A stretch of 64,000 nt of DNA from Comamonas phosphati (GCF_014637085.1 NZ_BMEU01000001.1:186001-250000), one strand, 5' to 3'. Counted from the first letter of the stretch, positions 9,020 through 20,310 are shown. Notes: generated by a model from the sequence alone, not told the origin. Translations and numbers: made by a program.

Positions 9020-10351
9020 ATGACCGAGGCTGCCGAACCCGCACGCGCGAGCTGGTGGGGCGACGCGCGCAGCGGCAAGCTGGCCGCCAATCTCGTGGGT
9101 TTTTGCCGTGCGCTGCGCCGTGCGGGCCTGGGCGTGGATGCGCAGCGCATGGCGCTGGCCCAGCAAAGCCTGGCCCTGGTCGGCCTGGCGCGCGAGGACA
9201 TGGCTGCGGCGCTGGAAGCTTTGCTGGTCTCGCGCGAGCAGGATCGGGGCGTGTTCCGCGAAATGTTCGCCGCCTATTTCCGCAACCCCGAGGTGGCCCA
9301 GCAACTGCTGGCCCAGCTGCTGCCGCGTGCACCCGAGGCCGTGGCGCCGCGCCGGCGCCCGCGCGTGCAGGAGGCCATGGCGGCGGTCTGGCCCAACACC
9401 AGCCCGAAGCCGAAGGAAGAGGACGAGCTGCGCCTGGATGCCGCCATGTCGGCTAGCGACCGCCAGCGGCTGCGGCATGCGGACTTCGAGCAGCTCAGCG
9501 CCAGCGAATACCGGCTGGTGCAGCAACTGGTGCGCGATATCGCCTTGCCGCTGCCGCGCTACCGCAGCCGCCGCAGCCTTGCCGCCACGCGCGGGGCGCA
9601 GCTGAACTGGCCGGCCAGCCTGGCCCAGGCCGCGCGCACGGGCGGCGAGCTGCTGCAGCTGCGCCGGCACCAGCGCCGCACGCGGCCCTTGCCCTGGCTG
9701 GCCCTGGTCGATGTCTCGGGTTCCATGGAGCGCTATGCGCGCCTGCTGCTGGCCTTTCTGCACCAGGCCACCAGCCCGGCGCGCCATCCGCTGCTGCGCC
9801 GCCATGTCTACAGCCTGGGCACGCAGTTGCACGATCTCGACGGCGCATTCGCGCTGGCCGATCCCGATGCCATGCTGGCGCAGCTCAATGCCTGCATCGA
9901 TGACTTCGGCGGCGGCACGCGCCTGGGCGAAAGCCTGGCCCAGCTGCGCCGCGAGGGCGCGCGGCGCTTGGTGGGCCGGCGCACGCTGGTGCTGCTGGTC
10001 AGCGACGGGCTGGATACCGGCGATGCCGAACTGCTGGAACGCGAGCTGCTCTGGCTCAGGCGCCACAGCGCGCGCCTGCTGTGGCTCAACCCCTTGTTGC
10101 GATTTGACGGGTATGTCCCATTGGCCCGCGGCGCAGCGGTGCTGCATCGTCATGCGCATGCCATGCTGGCCGTGCACAACCTGCAGTCGCTCCACGAACT
10201 GGCCGGCCATCTGGCGCGGCTGCTGGCCATGCGTGAGACAAGCCCCCCTGAGCGGCTGCGCCGCTTCCCCCAGGGGACGACGGCCTTTGCTGCGGGGCGG
10301 CCCTTGCTGGCCGGCCCGCAGCTTGGTGTACAGCATCGTGAAAAACTCTGA
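9020..10351 (+). CDS. coxE: VWA-domain protein CoxE
   Basis: Von Willebrand A domain partner of the CoxD ATPase in hydroxylase maturation. About 443 residues. The MIDAS metal site is DVSGSMERYA near residue 232; conserved Thr and Asp follow in GGGTRLGESL and LVSDGLDTGDAE. I prefer ATG 9020; an in-frame GTG at 9002 is possible and neither has a strong ribosome site. The last ~36 residues (from about 408) are encoded by a dispersed repeat, so they are an acquired tail rather than part of the fold. The gene is followed 18 bases later by coxG. Confidence 0.92.
   Translation: MTEAAEPARASWWGDARSGKLAANLVGFCRALRRAGLGVDAQRMALAQQSLALVGLAREDMAAALEALLVSREQDRGVFREMFAAYFRNPEVAQQLLAQLLPRAPEAVAPRRRPRVQEAMAAVWPNTSPKPKEEDELRLDAAMSASDRQRLRHADFEQLSASEYRLVQQLVRDIALPLPRYRSRRSLAATRGAQLNWPASLAQAARTGGELLQLRRHQRRTRPLPWLALVDVSGSMERYARLLLAFLHQATSPARHPLLRRHVYSLGTQLHDLDGAFALADPDAMLAQLNACIDDFGGGTRLGESLAQLRREGARRLVGRRTLVLLVSDGLDTGDAELLERELLWLRRHSARLLWLNPLLRFDGYVPLARGAAVLHRHAHAMLAVHNLQSLHELAGHLARLLAMRETSPPERLRRFPQGTTAFAAGRPLLAGPQLGVQHREKL
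10241..10325 (+). repeat. Dispersed repeat family A, copy 2 (inside coxE)
   Basis: Starts CCCCCCTGAGCGGCTGCGCC, then CTTCCCCCAGGGGACGAC and TGCGGGGCGGCCCTTGCTGG. It matches copy 1 closely but here it is translated as the end of coxE. Confidence 0.85.
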
Positions 10352-10369
10352 CAGCGAAAGGAGAGCCTC

Positions 10370-11053
10370 ATGGAAATGCGTGCCAGCCGCCCCCTTGCCG
10401 TAAGCCAGCAACAGGCCTGGGAGGCGCTCAACGACCCGCAAGCCCTCAAGGCCTGCCTGGCCGGTTGCGAGAAATTCGAGCCGGCCGAGGACGGCGGCTA
10501 CAGCGTGACCATGGCCGTCAAGGTCGGCCCGGTCTCGGCCAGGTTCAACGGCAGGATTGCGCTCTCCGATGTCGTGCCGCCCGAAAGCTACACCATTGCC
10601 TTCGAAGGGCAGGGCGGTGTCGCCGGCTTCGGCAAGGGGCAGGCGCATGTGCGGCTGGCGCCGGACGCCGAGGTACCCGATACCCGGCATTGCCTGCTCG
10701 AATACGAGGTGCAGGCCCAGGTCGGCGGCAAGATTGCCCAGCTGGGCCAGCGCCTGATCGACGGCGCGGCCAGGAGCATGGCCGACGATTTCTTTGCCCG
10801 CTTCGATGCGCTGATGCAGGAGAGCCATCCGGCACAGGACATAGACGATGCGCTGGCGGCCGTGCCGGCCGACGAGATCGACGCCGACGAGGTCGATACC
10901 CGCTCCTGGGAATACGACGCGGCCAATGCCGCGACCACGCCGCTGGATGCCGCGCCGGTCATGCCGCCCCATGAGAAGTCCGGCCTGCCGCTGTGGACCT
11001 GGGCGCTGGCGTTGGTCCTGGTGCTGGGTGCCGTCTGGTTATTGGTGAAATAA
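10370..11053 (+). CDS. coxG: CoxG-type SRPBCC protein with C-terminal membrane anchor
   Basis: CoxG proteins tether or recruit CO-dehydrogenase-like enzymes to the membrane. 227 residues. The N-terminal ~150 residues form the START/SRPBCC fold (ALNDPQALKACLAGCEKF is the typical opening). An acidic linker follows, then one transmembrane helix at the very end (about 203-224, LPLWTWALALVLVLGAVWLL) with a final Lys. GAAAGGAGAGCCTC precedes ATG 10370. Last gene of the cox operon, followed by a terminator. Confidence 0.93.
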   Translation: MEMRASRPLAVSQQQAWEALNDPQALKACLAGCEKFEPAEDGGYSVTMAVKVGPVSARFNGRIALSDVVPPESYTIAFEGQGGVAGFGKGQAHVRLAPDAEVPDTRHCLLEYEVQAQVGGKIAQLGQRLIDGAARSMADDFFARFDALMQESHPAQDIDDALAAVPADEIDADEVDTRSWEYDAANAATTPLDAAPVMPPHEKSGLPLWTWALALVLVLGAVWLLVK

Positions 11054-11064
11054 GCACCGGGACA

Positions 11065-11102
11065 CAAAAAAGCCCCGTACTGCATGGCAGTCGGGGCTTT
11101 TT
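11065..11102. terminator. Bidirectional terminator between coxG and the SnoaL-like gene
   Basis: Stem AGCCCCG-t-ACTGC / GCAGT-CGGGGCT with an ATG loop, A-run on the left and T-run on the right, so it can serve both converging genes. Confidence 0.9.
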
Positions 11103-11116
11103 GCTGTTCCGGTGGC

Positions 11117-11497
11117 TTACTGGGGTTGGGCGTGGAAAGCCTTGTTGGCGATCTTCCAGCCCTGCTCGGTCTTGAGCAGCACGAAGTAGTCGGTGAAGGT
11201 CACGGCACCGTGGTGGAGCGTGACCTTGGCCATGGCGGCCGTGCCGACGATGTCCAGAGAGTCGATGGTGCGGCGGCGCGTGGCTTCGTCGGCAGCGGGC
11301 GTGTTCTTGAAGCGCTGGCAGTAGAAGTCCAGGTCCCAGGAGGTCAGGGGGCCTTCGCGCACGGATTCCAGGCGGGCCGTGGGCATGAAGGCGGCGCGCA
11401 TGTGCTCGGCGCTGTCTTCGGCGTGGCCGCGCATGTACAGCTCCAGGGGCGCGCGCACTGCGGCTTCTTCGGGATGGTTGGTCAGACGGTCGGTCAT
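11117..11497 (-). CDS. SnoaL / lumazine-binding-like small protein
   Basis: 126 residues with the cone-shaped NTF2-like pattern: ALELYMRGH-type opening helix, then AEHMRAAFMPTARLESV near residue 35, and a C-terminal TDYFVLLKTEQGWKIANKAFH. This is the putative lumazine-binding (PF12893) flavour of the fold. Function in such stand-alone proteins is generally unknown. The start ATG 11497 is fixed by CAAGGAGA upstream; the longer frame to 11602 has no ribosome site. It is divergent from the RND operon with a 310-base gap (11498-11807). The gap holds a small GCCGGC hairpin near 11714-11729 and presumably both promoters. Confidence 0.8.
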   Translation of the reverse strand: MTDRLTNHPEEAAVRAPLELYMRGHAEDSAEHMRAAFMPTARLESVREGPLTSWDLDFYCQRFKNTPAADEATRRRTIDSLDIVGTAAMAKVTLHHGAVTFTDYFVLLKTEQGWKIANKAFHAQPQ

Positions 11498-11807
11498 TGA
11501 AAAATCTCCTTGGAACCGAGTAATGAGGAGCCTTGCCCGCATTGGACTCCCTGCCGGGGCCGGCAGGGCGCAGCCAGGGCAGATTGGCGGACCATCAAGC
11601 ATAGGCCCATGGCGTCAAAGATTACCCGTACCGGAGTCAGCACAGTTTCCGTGGTGGGCAGGGCTTGTCTTGCGAGGTAAACCCTCGGTAAAGCGCGCGT
11701 AAATGCAGGCAAAGCCGGCAATCGCCGGCCTGCTTTGGGGATGCCAATAGCTACCATTGCGGCCAAGCCAATTGCCATCACGGTTGCATCAGCCGTGCCC
11801 GAACACC

Positions 11808-13316
11808 ATGCACAGCTCTTCTTCCTTCAACCCCGAGCCCCCATCTTCGCAGCGCGGGCGGGTCCGTCCGGTCCTGCTGGGCGGCCTGGTGCTGGTTCTG
11901 GCTGCGGCAGGGGGCGGGGCCTGGTGGTACAAGCACAAGGCTGCCGGCGGCACGGCGGCATCCCAAGCGGCACCAGGCGGCAAGGGCGGCGGCCGTGGCG
12001 GGCGGGGCGGCCCTGGTGTCTTTGGCGCCGCCCAGTCTCAGTCCGTATCCGTGGGCGTGGTGGAGCGGCACGACATGCGCGTGCTGGTCAGCGCCATCGG
12101 CACCATGAATGCCCGGGCCACGGCTGTTGTCCGCGCCAAGGTTGCGGGCGAGCTGCAGAAACTCCATTTCAAGGAGGGCGACGAAGTCAAGGCCGGCCAG
12201 CTGCTGGCCGAGATCGACCCCCGCAGCTTCCAGGCCAGCTACAACCAGGTGCAGGGCGCGCTGCAGCGCGACCAGGCCTTGCTCAATAACGCACGGCTCG
12301 ACCTGAAGCGCTACCAGGATCTGCAGGCCCAGGATTCGATCGCCAGCCAGCAGGTGGATACCCAGGCGGCGCTGGTGCGCCAGTACCAGGGCACGGTGGC
12401 GGCCGGCCAGGGCCAGGTCGATGCGGCCAGGCTGCAGCTCGGCTACACCCGCATCACCGCGCCGATCGCGGGTCGCCTGGGCTTGCGCCAGGCCGACCTC
12501 GGCAATGTGATCAATCCCTCGGATGCCAACGGCATCGTCACCATCACCCAGGTCCGCCCCATCGATGCGCTGTTCTCCCTGCCCGAGGCGCATGTGGGCA
12601 CGCTGGCCCGCCAGCTGGCAGCGGGCACCGACCTGCCCGTGGAGCTGTGGGACCGCGACCAGAAGCAGCTGCTGGCCCGGGGGCGTCTGAACGCGCTGGA
12701 CAACGCGATAGATACCGCCACCGGCACCGTGAAGGCCAAGGCCGCCTTTGCCAATGCCGACAGCCGGCTGTTCGCCAACCAGTTCGTCAACGTCAAGCTG
12801 CAGGTCGATCTGCAGGAGAACGCGCTGACCGTGCCGACAACGGCCGTGCAGAACAACTATGTGTACCTGGTGAAGAGCGACAGGACGGTGACGCAGCGCA
12901 AGATCAAGGTCGGCGTGACCGATGGCGACCGCGTCAGCGTGCAGGGCGAGCTGCAGCCCGGCGACCAGGTGGTGACCGACGGCATCGACCGACTGCGCGA
13001 AGGCGCCCAGGTCACGGTGATAGCAGCCGACAAGGTCCAGAAGGTGGACCAGGCCGTGCAGGATACGGCCAGCCAGCCGCGCGGCATGCGCAATCTCACA
13101 CCCGAGCAGCGCGCCAAGCTGGCGACGATGACCCCCGAGGAGCGCAAGGCCTTCTTCCAGAAACTGCGTGCCGAGCGCGACGTGCCGGGCGCCAAGCCGC
13201 AAGACGGCAAGGACGGCGGAAAATACGGAGGCAAGGAGGGGGCCGCGCCTGCCGTGGGGCGATCGGCAGCTCATGCAGCCCCGGCAACTCCCGCGGCTCC
13301 TGCCGGATCGCGCTGA
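11808..13316 (+). CDS. mdtA: RND efflux periplasmic adaptor, MdtA-type
   Basis: Membrane fusion protein linking the inner-membrane pumps to the outer-membrane factor. About 502 residues. An N-terminal membrane anchor (about 20-42) is followed by a Gly-rich linker, then the biotinyl-lipoyl half-motif ([20 protein letters not shown]), an alpha-helical hairpin, and the second half-motif [21 protein letters not shown] 75-residue tail ([17 protein letters not shown]..., Gly/Ala/Pro-rich) is extra compared with E. coli MdtA. I chose ATG 11808; a TTG at 11757 would add 17 residues. First gene of mdtABC plus outer-membrane factor. Confidence 0.93.
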   Translation: MHSSSSFNPEPPSSQRGRVRPVLLGGLVLVLAAAGGGAWWYKHKAAGGTAASQAAPGGKGGGRGGRGGPGVFGAAQSQSVSVGVVERHDMRVLVSAIGTMNARATAVVRAKVAGELQKLHFKEGDEVKAGQLLAEIDPRSFQASYNQVQGALQRDQALLNNARLDLKRYQDLQAQDSIASQQVDTQAALVRQYQGTVAAGQGQVDAARLQLGYTRITAPIAGRLGLRQADLGNVINPSDANGIVTITQVRPIDALFSLPEAHVGTLARQLAAGTDLPVELWDRDQKQLLARGRLNALDNAIDTATGTVKAKAAFANADSRLFANQFVNVKLQVDLQENALTVPTTAVQNNYVYLVKSDRTVTQRKIKVGVTDGDRVSVQGELQPGDQVVTDGIDRLREGAQVTVIAADKVQKVDQAVQDTASQPRGMRNLTPEQRAKLATMTPEERKAFFQKLRAERDVPGAKPQDGKDGGKYGGKEGAAPAVGRSAAHAAPATPAAPAGSR

Positions 13317-13338
13317 TGCGCTCATCCATGCGGCCACC

Positions 13339-16300
13339 ATGAATATCTCGCGCCTCTTCATTCTTCGGCCCATCGCCACCTCGCTGCTGATGGTGGCCGT
13401 GCTGATCGCCGGTGCCCTGGCCTACCGGCTGCTGCCCATCTCGGCCCTGCCCGAGGTGGACTACCCCACCATCGAAGTCACCACGCTGTATCCGGGCGCC
13501 AGCCCCGACGTGATGACTTCCAACGTCACGGCGCCGCTGGAGCGCCAGTTCGGCCAGATGCCGGGGCTGGACCAGATGTCCTCGACCAGCTCGGGCGGCG
13601 CCTCGGTGATCAGCCTGCGTTTTTCGCTGGCCATGTCCATGGACGTGGCAGAGCAGCAGGTGCAGGCGGCCATCAATGCGGGCGCCAACCTGCTGCCCGG
13701 CGACCTGCCCATGCCCCCGCTGTACAGCAAGGTCAACCCGGCCGATGCGCCGGTGCTGACGCTGGCCATCACCTCGCCCTCGCTGCCCGTGATCCGCGTC
13801 AACGACCTGGTCGAGAACCGCCTGGCGCCCAAGCTCTCCCAGGTCAAGGGCGTGGGCCTGGTCGCAATTGCCGGCGGGCGCCGTCCCGCCGTGCGCATCC
13901 AGGCCAATCCTGCGGCACTGGCCAGCTACGGCATGACGCTGGACGACCTGCGCACGGCGATTGCCGCCTCCAACGTCAAGGCCGCCAAGGGCGGCTTCGA
14001 CGGCTACAGCCGCGCCTCCACCATCGACGCCAACGACCAGCTGCAGTCGGCCGCCGAATACCGCAGCCTCATCGTCGCGTTCAAGAACGGCAACCCCGTG
14101 CGCCTGGCCGACGTGGCACAGACCGTGGACGACGCGGAAAACACGCGCCTGGCCGCCTGGGCCGGCACGCCAGAACACGGCTCCACAGCCGCCGTGGTGC
14201 TCAACATCCGCCGCCAGCCGGGCGCCAACGTCATCCAGACCGTCGAAGCCATCAAGGCCCTGCTGCCCCAGCTCAAGGAAACCCTGCCGGCCTCGCTGGA
14301 CGTGCAGATCCTGACCGACCGCACGGTCACCATCCGCGCCTCGGTGGAGGACATGCAGTGGGAGCTGGCGCTGGCCATCGCCCTGGTGGTGATGGTGATC
14401 TTCCTGTTCCTGAGGAGCAGCACGGCCACGCTGATCCCCAGCGTCGCCGTACCCCTGTCGCTGGTCGGCACCTTCGGCGTCATGTATCTGGCGGGCTTTT
14501 CGATCAACAACCTGACGCTGATGGCACTGACCATCTCCACGGGCTTTGTGGTGGACGATGCCATCGTGATGATCGAGAACATTGCCCGCTTCGTGGAAAA
14601 GGGCGAGCCGCCGCTGCAGGCCGCGCTCAAGGGCGCCAAGCAGATCGGCTTCACCATCATCTCGCTGACCATCTCGCTGATCGCGGTGCTGATCCCGCTG
14701 CTGTTCATGGGCGACGTGGTCGGGCGCCTGTTCCACGAGTTCGCCATCACCATGGCCGTGGCCATCCTGATCTCGGCCGTGGTCTCGCTCACGCTCACGC
14801 CCATGCTGTGCGCGCGCCTGCTGCGCCACCAGCCCGAGGAGGGCGAATCCGGAGGAAAACCTGCCGGGCGTTTTGCGGACGCCATGGGCCGCTTCTTCGA
14901 CAAGGTCATCGCCGAATACGGCCGCCTGCTGAACTGGGTGCTGGACCACGGCCCGCTGACCTGGATGGTCTTCCTGGCCACGCTGGCAATCACGGTGCTG
15001 CTGTACTTCGTTGTGCCCAAGGGCTTCTTCCCCGAGCAGGACACGGGCACCATCTCGGCGACCACCGAGGCCGACCAGTCCGTCTCCTTCACGGCCATGG
15101 CCGAGCGCCAGCAGGCGCTGGCCGAGCATCTGCTCCAGGACCCGGCCGTGCAGAGCATCTCGTCCTTCATCGGCGTGGACGGCAGCAACACCACGCTCAA
15201 CACGGGCCGCATCCAGATCGACCTCAAGCCCCACGGCCAGCGCGATGCCATGCCCGTGGTGCTGCGCCGCCTCTCAGGCGATGCGCAGCAGGTGGCCGGC
15301 ATACGCCTCTATGCCCAGCCCGTGCAGGACCTGACCATCGAAGACCGCCAGGCGCGCACGCAGTACCAGCTGCTGCTGTCCTCGCCCGACATGGCGCTGC
15401 TGTCGGCCAGCACCAATGCCCTGGTGGAACGCCTGCGGCAACTGCCCCAGCTGATGGACGTCAGCAGCGATCTGCAGAACCAGGGCCACCAGGCCTATGT
15501 GCATATCGACCGGGCCCAGGCCAGCCGCCTGGGCGTGACGGTGTCGGCCATCGACTCGGCGCTGTACAACGCCTTCGGCCAGCGGCTGATCTCCACCATC
15601 TTCACCCAGTCCAACCAGTACCGCGTGGTGCTGGAAGTGGGGCCTCAGTTCAAGCTCGGCCCCGAGGCGCTGCAGACCATTTACGCGGCCTCGACCAGCG
15701 GCCCGCCCGTGCCGCTGACCTCGGTGGCCACGGTCAGCGAGCGCCCCATGGCCCTGGCCGTGAACCACGTGGGCCAGCTGCCCGCCGCGACCATCTCCTT
15801 CAACACGGCCAGCGGCGTCTCGCTGGGCCATGCGGTCAAGGCTGCGCAGCAGGTCATGCAGCAGATGCGCGACGAAGGGCAGCTGCCGCTGTCGGTGGAT
15901 GCGCAGTTCCAGGGCGCGGCCCTGGCGTTCCAGGCCTCGTTGTCCAACACCTTGCTGCTGGTGCTGGCGGCCGTGATCACCATGTACATCGTGCTGGGCG
16001 TGCTCTACGAGAGCACCATCCACCCGGTCACGATTCTCTCCACGCTGCCCTCGGCTGGCGTGGGCGCCTTGCTGGCGCTGCTGATCTCGGGGCTGGACCT
16101 GGACGTCATCGCCATCATCGGCATCGTGCTCTTGATCGGCATCGTCAAGAAGAACGCCATCATGATGATCGACTTCGCGCTGGAGGCCCAGCGCGACGAG
16201 GGCATGAGCGCGCGCGAGGCCATCCACCAGGCCTGCCTGCTGCGCTTTCGCCCCATCCTGATGACCACGCTGGCCGCCTTGCTCGGCGCCTTGCCTTTGA

Positions 16301-16515
16301 TGATCGGCACTGGCGTGGGCAGCGAGCTGCGCCATCCGCTGGGCGTGACCATGGTCGGCGGCCTGCTGGTGAGCCAACTGCTCACGCTGTTCACCACGCC
16401 GGTGATCTACCTGACCTTCGAGCGCTGGGCCGAGCAGTGGCGTGTGCGGCGTGGGCTGCCGGCGGTCAAGCACATGCCGCGTAGCGAGGATGAGGTGGAG
16501 GGCGGGCATGTTTGA
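13339..16515 (+). CDS. mdtB: RND efflux inner-membrane pump, MdtB-type
   Basis: Proton-driven multidrug exporter subunit. 1058 residues, normal. It starts [18 protein letters not shown] and has the transmembrane Asp pair in [13 protein letters not shown] (about residue 400) and the relay Lys in [13 protein letters not shown] (about 935). Two large periplasmic loops separate the 12 helices. ATG 13339 is 22 bases after mdtA; the longer frame from 13168 overlaps mdtA and is not needed. In MdtABC systems B and C form a mixed trimer; here mdtC follows only after an unusual 606-base spacer. Confidence 0.94.
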   Translation: MNISRLFILRPIATSLLMVAVLIAGALAYRLLPISALPEVDYPTIEVTTLYPGASPDVMTSNVTAPLERQFGQMPGLDQMSSTSSGGASVISLRFSLAMSMDVAEQQVQAAINAGANLLPGDLPMPPLYSKVNPADAPVLTLAITSPSLPVIRVNDLVENRLAPKLSQVKGVGLVAIAGGRRPAVRIQANPAALASYGMTLDDLRTAIAASNVKAAKGGFDGYSRASTIDANDQLQSAAEYRSLIVAFKNGNPVRLADVAQTVDDAENTRLAAWAGTPEHGSTAAVVLNIRRQPGANVIQTVEAIKALLPQLKETLPASLDVQILTDRTVTIRASVEDMQWELALAIALVVMVIFLFLRSSTATLIPSVAVPLSLVGTFGVMYLAGFSINNLTLMALTISTGFVVDDAIVMIENIARFVEKGEPPLQAALKGAKQIGFTIISLTISLIAVLIPLLFMGDVVGRLFHEFAITMAVAILISAVVSLTLTPMLCARLLRHQPEEGESGGKPAGRFADAMGRFFDKVIAEYGRLLNWVLDHGPLTWMVFLATLAITVLLYFVVPKGFFPEQDTGTISATTEADQSVSFTAMAERQQALAEHLLQDPAVQSISSFIGVDGSNTTLNTGRIQIDLKPHGQRDAMPVVLRRLSGDAQQVAGIRLYAQPVQDLTIEDRQARTQYQLLLSSPDMALLSASTNALVERLRQLPQLMDVSSDLQNQGHQAYVHIDRAQASRLGVTVSAIDSALYNAFGQRLISTIFTQSNQYRVVLEVGPQFKLGPEALQTIYAASTSGPPVPLTSVATVSERPMALAVNHVGQLPAATISFNTASGVSLGHAVKAAQQVMQQMRDEGQLPLSVDAQFQGAALAFQASLSNTLLLVLAAVITMYIVLGVLYESTIHPVTILSTLPSAGVGALLALLISGLDLDVIAIIGIVLLIGIVKKNAIMMIDFALEAQRDEGMSAREAIHQACLLRFRPILMTTLAALLGALPLMIGTGVGSELRHPLGVTMVGGLLVSQLLTLFTTPVIYLTFERWAEQWRVRRGLPAVKHMPRSEDEVEGGHV

Positions 16516-17121
16516 GCGCTGTGCTTCTCCGTGGCGTGCCGCTGGTTTAGGGCATGCCCGCTTTGCGGGCAGAGGCCGGGTTTCGCCCCGGCAGACGAGG
16601 TACTTTCTTGTCTCGCAACAAGAAAGTACCCAAAGAAATGCGCCCCCACTGTCTGCGACCCCTGCGCTTCGCTACGGGGCAACCTGTGTCGTGACGCGTG
16701 CGGGGTGTGCCGCCCAACTCGCTTTGCGCCAAAGGCGCGCCGCTCAGACAAACGGCGGCAAGTCAGACCACGAAGCGTTTGCACTCTGCGGTGCAAACGC
16801 CACCCCGCAAGCGCCACGTCCCAGGCGCAGCCAAAGGGGTGAGCTCCATTCGGGCCATCGCTGCGCTCGGCCTGGGCTGCGCTTTGCCGCTGCGCAGCTC
16901 GCCTTTCGTCGTGGCTCTCGCAGGTGGTTCGTATTCCCCCTTTTGGTTTGCCCGGAGCGAAGCGCAGGGACGCAGACAGCAAGGGGCGTGTTCTTTGCTT
17001 CCTTTCTTGCACGAGCAAGAAAGGAAGTCGCCAGGCGGGGCGAGTCCCGGCCTCGAAAAATTAACTCCCAGCAGAATCAAAAAAGAGTACGCATCACGCG
17101 GGCCATGGGGGGCGAGAACCC
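16516..17121. repeat. Hairpin-rich intergenic element splitting mdtB from mdtC
   Basis: 606 bases without a convincing gene. It contains at least five perfect inverted repeats: 16555-16571 (7 bp), 16575-16592 (6 bp), 16599-16630 (13 bp, GGTACTTTCTTGT arm), 16775-16800 (10 bp, GCGTTTGCAC arm) and 16998-17027 (13 bp, CTTCCTTTCTTGC arm). The two 13-bp hairpins resemble each other (CTTTCTTG core) and flank the block. Short ORFs in it have no ribosome sites. Probably a repetitive non-coding element that entered the operon. Confidence 0.75.
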
Positions 17122-20100
17122 ATGAGCATCTCCACCCCCTTCATCTTCCGCCCCATCGCCACCATGCTCCTGACCATAGGCCTGGCGCTGGCTGGCGGCG
17201 TGGCCTATTTCCTGCTGCCGGTGGCGCCGCTGCCGCAGGTGGACTTTCCGACGATCTCGGTCACGGCCAGCCTGCCGGGGGCGGCGCCGGACACCATGGC
17301 GGCCACCGTGGCGACGCCGCTGGAGCGGGCGCTGGGCGCGATTGCGGGCGTCAACGAGATGACGTCCAGCTCCAGCATGGGCAGCACGCGCATCACGCTG
17401 CAGTTCGATCTGTCGCGCACCGTGGCCAGCGCCGCGCACGACGTGCAGGCCGCCATCAACGCGGCGCGCACGCTGCTGCCTTCGGGCATGCCCAGCAACC
17501 CGACCTATCGCAAGGTCAACCCTGCCGACGCGCCCATCATGATCCTGGCGCTGACCTCGGACAGCCTCACGCGCGGCCAGATGTACGACGCGGCGTCCAC
17601 GGTGCTGGCGCAGAAGCTCTCGCAGGTCGAGGGCGTGGGCCAGGCCTCGATCAGCGGCGGTGCCCTGCCTGCCGTGCGCGTGGCGCTGGACCCGCTGCGC
17701 CTGGCGGCCAACGGCATTTCGCTGGACCAGGTGCGCACGGCGATCTCCAGCACCAATGCCAATCGCCCGCTGGGTGCGGTGGAGCGCGAGGACCATTACT
17801 GGCAGGTGGCCACCAACGACCAGGCCCGCACGGCGGCCGACTATGCACCGCTGGTGCTGGCCTGGAAAAACTGCAATGCCGTGCAACTGCGCGACGTGGC
17901 CGATGTCACCGATTCCGTGCAGGACGTGCGCAACTATGGCGTCTCCAACGGCAAGCCGGCCATCCTGCTGCAGGTGTTCAAGCAGCCCGATGCCAACATC
18001 CTGGAGGCCGTGGACAAGGTGCGCGCGCTGCTGCCCCAGCTCAAGGCCTCGATTCCCGCAGCCATCGACATCACCATCATCTCGGACCGCACGCCGACTC
18101 TGCGCGCCTCGGTGCATGAGGTGGAGCGCTCGCTCGCGATCTCGGTGGCGCTGGTGATCATGGCGGTCTTCGTGTTCCTGCGCAATGCGCGCGCCGCGCT
18201 GATTCCCGCCGTGGCCGTGCCGGCCTCGCTGCTGGGCACCTTCGGCGTGATGTACCTGTGCGGCTACACGCTGGACAACCTCTCGCTGATGGCCCTCACC
18301 GTGGCCACGGGTTTCGTGGTGGACGATGCCATCGTGGTGCTCGAGAACGTGCTGCGCCACATGGAGCGCGGCAAGTCGGCCATGCGCGCGGCGCTGGACG
18401 GCGCGCGCGAGATCGGCTTCACCGTGGTCTCCATGAGCCTGTCGCTGATCGCGGTGTTCGTGCCCATTCTGTTCATGGCCGGCATCGTGGGCCGGTTCTT
18501 CCGCGAATTTTCCGTGGTCATGGCCTCGGCCATCCTGGTGTCCATGGTGGTGTCGCTGACCACCACGCCCATGATGTGTGCGGCCCTGCTGCGCACGCCC
18601 GAGCAGGAGGCGCGCCGGCGCGAGCAGATCGCCGCCAGCCCGTGGCGCCGCCAATGGCATGCGTTCTGGCAAGACATCTCGGATGCCATCGGCCGCTTCG
18701 AGGACGGCATGACCTCGGTCTACCGCAAGACGCTGGCCTGGTGCCTGCGCCGCCAGCCGCTGGTCATCGCCGTGCTGCTGGGCGTGGTGGGCCTCAACGT
18801 CTATCTGTATGTGGCCATCGACAAGGGCTTCATGCCCAGCGAGGATACGGGCCGCGTCATGGGTTTCATCCGCGCCGACCAGTCCACCTCGTTCCAGGCC
18901 ATGCAGCGGCGCATCCAGCGTTTCCTGGCCATCGTGCAGGAGGACCCCGCCGTCGAATACGTGACGGGCTTCACGGGCGGCGGCCAGGCCAATGCGGCCA
19001 GTATGTTCATGTCGCTCAAGCCGCTGGCGCAGCGCAAGGTATCGAGCGACGAGGTCATCAACCGCCTGCGCGAAAAGCTCAAGAACGAGCCCGGCGCGCG
19101 CCTGTTCATGATCACGCAGACGGATGTGCGCATCGGCGGGCGCCAGAGCATGGCTTCCTACCAGTACACGCTGCAGGCCGACGACAACGCCGAGCTGCGC
19201 CTGTGGGAGCCGCGCATACGCCAAGTGCTGTCCACCCTGCCGGAGCTGGCCGACGTGAACAGCGACGTGCAGGACAACGGCATGCAGACCACGCTGGTGA
19301 TCGACCGCGACCAGGCCGTGCGCCTGGGCCTGACCGTGGCGCAGATCGACAACACGCTGAACGATGCCTTCGGCCAGCGCCAGGTCGGCGTGATCTACAA
19401 CCCGCTCAACCAGTACCGCGTGGTGATGGAGGCGGCGCCGCAATACCTGCAGAGCCCCGAAACGCTGCGCGGCTTCTTCTTCGTCAACAGCGCCGGCAAG
19501 CAGGTGCCGCTCACGGCCTTTGCCAGGGTCACGACCACCAACACGCCGCTGTCCGTCAACCACCAGGGCGGCACGCCGGCCAGCACCGTCAGCTACAACC
19601 TCGCGCCCGGCGTGTCGCTGTCTCAGGCCAACGACGCCATCCGCAACGCCATTGCCGAGCTGGGCGTGCCCGTCTCCATCCGCGGCTCGTTCGCCGGCTC
19701 GGCCGGCGCCTTCCAGCAGGCGCTGGCCGGACAGCCGCTGCTGATCCTGGCGGCCATCATCACCATCTACCTGGTGTTGGGCATGCTGTACGAGAACCTC
19801 GTGCATCCGCTGACGATCCTGTCCACCCTGCCTTCGGCCGGCGTGGGCGCGCTGCTGGCGCTGATGCTGTGCCGGACCGAGTTCTCGCTGATCGCCTTCA
19901 TCGGCGTGATCCTGCTCATAGGCCTGGTCAAGAAGAACGCCATCATGATGATCGACTTCGCGCTGGAGCGCGAAAAAGGCGGCCACGTCACATCGGCCCA
20001 GGCCATCTACCGCGCCTGCGATCTGCGCCTGCGCCCGATCCTGATGACCACCTTCGCGGCCATCTTCGGCGCGCTGCCGCTGGCCCTGGGCCGGGGCGAC

Positions 20101-20232
20101 GGCGCCGAGCTGCGCCAGCCGCTGGGCATTGCCATCGTCGGCGGCCTGCTGGTCAGCCAGCTGCTCACGCTCTACACCACGCCCGTGGTCTATGTGCTGC
20201 TGGACCGCGTATGGAAAAGAAAGACCCCCTGA
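17122..20232 (+). CDS. mdtC: RND efflux inner-membrane pump, MdtC-type
   Basis: Second pump of the B/C pair. 1036 residues, matching MdtC. It starts [17 protein letters not shown]; the Asp pair is in [13 protein letters not shown] (about 405) and the relay Lys in [13 protein letters not shown] (about 930). ATG 17122 is the family start, with GGGGGGCGAGAA upstream. Its last codons and stop (20223-20232) lie in a dispersed family A repeat, so the natural C-terminus may have been replaced by a few residues. The outer-membrane factor follows 115 bases later. Confidence 0.94.
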   Translation: MSISTPFIFRPIATMLLTIGLALAGGVAYFLLPVAPLPQVDFPTISVTASLPGAAPDTMAATVATPLERALGAIAGVNEMTSSSSMGSTRITLQFDLSRTVASAAHDVQAAINAARTLLPSGMPSNPTYRKVNPADAPIMILALTSDSLTRGQMYDAASTVLAQKLSQVEGVGQASISGGALPAVRVALDPLRLAANGISLDQVRTAISSTNANRPLGAVEREDHYWQVATNDQARTAADYAPLVLAWKNCNAVQLRDVADVTDSVQDVRNYGVSNGKPAILLQVFKQPDANILEAVDKVRALLPQLKASIPAAIDITIISDRTPTLRASVHEVERSLAISVALVIMAVFVFLRNARAALIPAVAVPASLLGTFGVMYLCGYTLDNLSLMALTVATGFVVDDAIVVLENVLRHMERGKSAMRAALDGAREIGFTVVSMSLSLIAVFVPILFMAGIVGRFFREFSVVMASAILVSMVVSLTTTPMMCAALLRTPEQEARRREQIAASPWRRQWHAFWQDISDAIGRFEDGMTSVYRKTLAWCLRRQPLVIAVLLGVVGLNVYLYVAIDKGFMPSEDTGRVMGFIRADQSTSFQAMQRRIQRFLAIVQEDPAVEYVTGFTGGGQANAASMFMSLKPLAQRKVSSDEVINRLREKLKNEPGARLFMITQTDVRIGGRQSMASYQYTLQADDNAELRLWEPRIRQVLSTLPELADVNSDVQDNGMQTTLVIDRDQAVRLGLTVAQIDNTLNDAFGQRQVGVIYNPLNQYRVVMEAAPQYLQSPETLRGFFFVNSAGKQVPLTAFARVTTTNTPLSVNHQGGTPASTVSYNLAPGVSLSQANDAIRNAIAELGVPVSIRGSFAGSAGAFQQALAGQPLLILAAIITIYLVLGMLYENLVHPLTILSTLPSAGVGALLALMLCRTEFSLIAFIGVILLIGLVKKNAIMMIDFALEREKGGHVTSAQAIYRACDLRLRPILMTTFAAIFGALPLALGRGDGAELRQPLGIAIVGGLLVSQLLTLYTTPVVYVLLDRVWKRKTP

Positions 20233-20310
20233 GTCGCTGCGCGCCTTCCCCCAAGGGGGACGACGCCGTCGCCGCGAGGCGGCTCTTGCTCGGCGTCTCT
20301 GGCCTGGGGT
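20223..20310 (+). repeat. Dispersed repeat family A, copy 3
   Basis: ACCCCCTGAGTCGCTGCGCG, then CTTCCCCCAAGGGGGACGAC and a divergent right arm GCCGCGAGGCGGCTCTTGCT. It supplies the stop codon of mdtC and fills the gap to the outer-membrane factor gene. Confidence 0.85.

Noticed and set aside
13096-15234. Leftward frame of 712 codons opposite mdtB
   Set aside because: His/Gly/Arg-rich shadow of mdtB with no recognisable domain.
16531-17080. Several ORFs of 60-200 codons inside the mdtB-mdtC spacer
   Set aside because: They run through the hairpins, lack ribosome sites and have biased composition; such ORFs are by-products of the repeat sequence.
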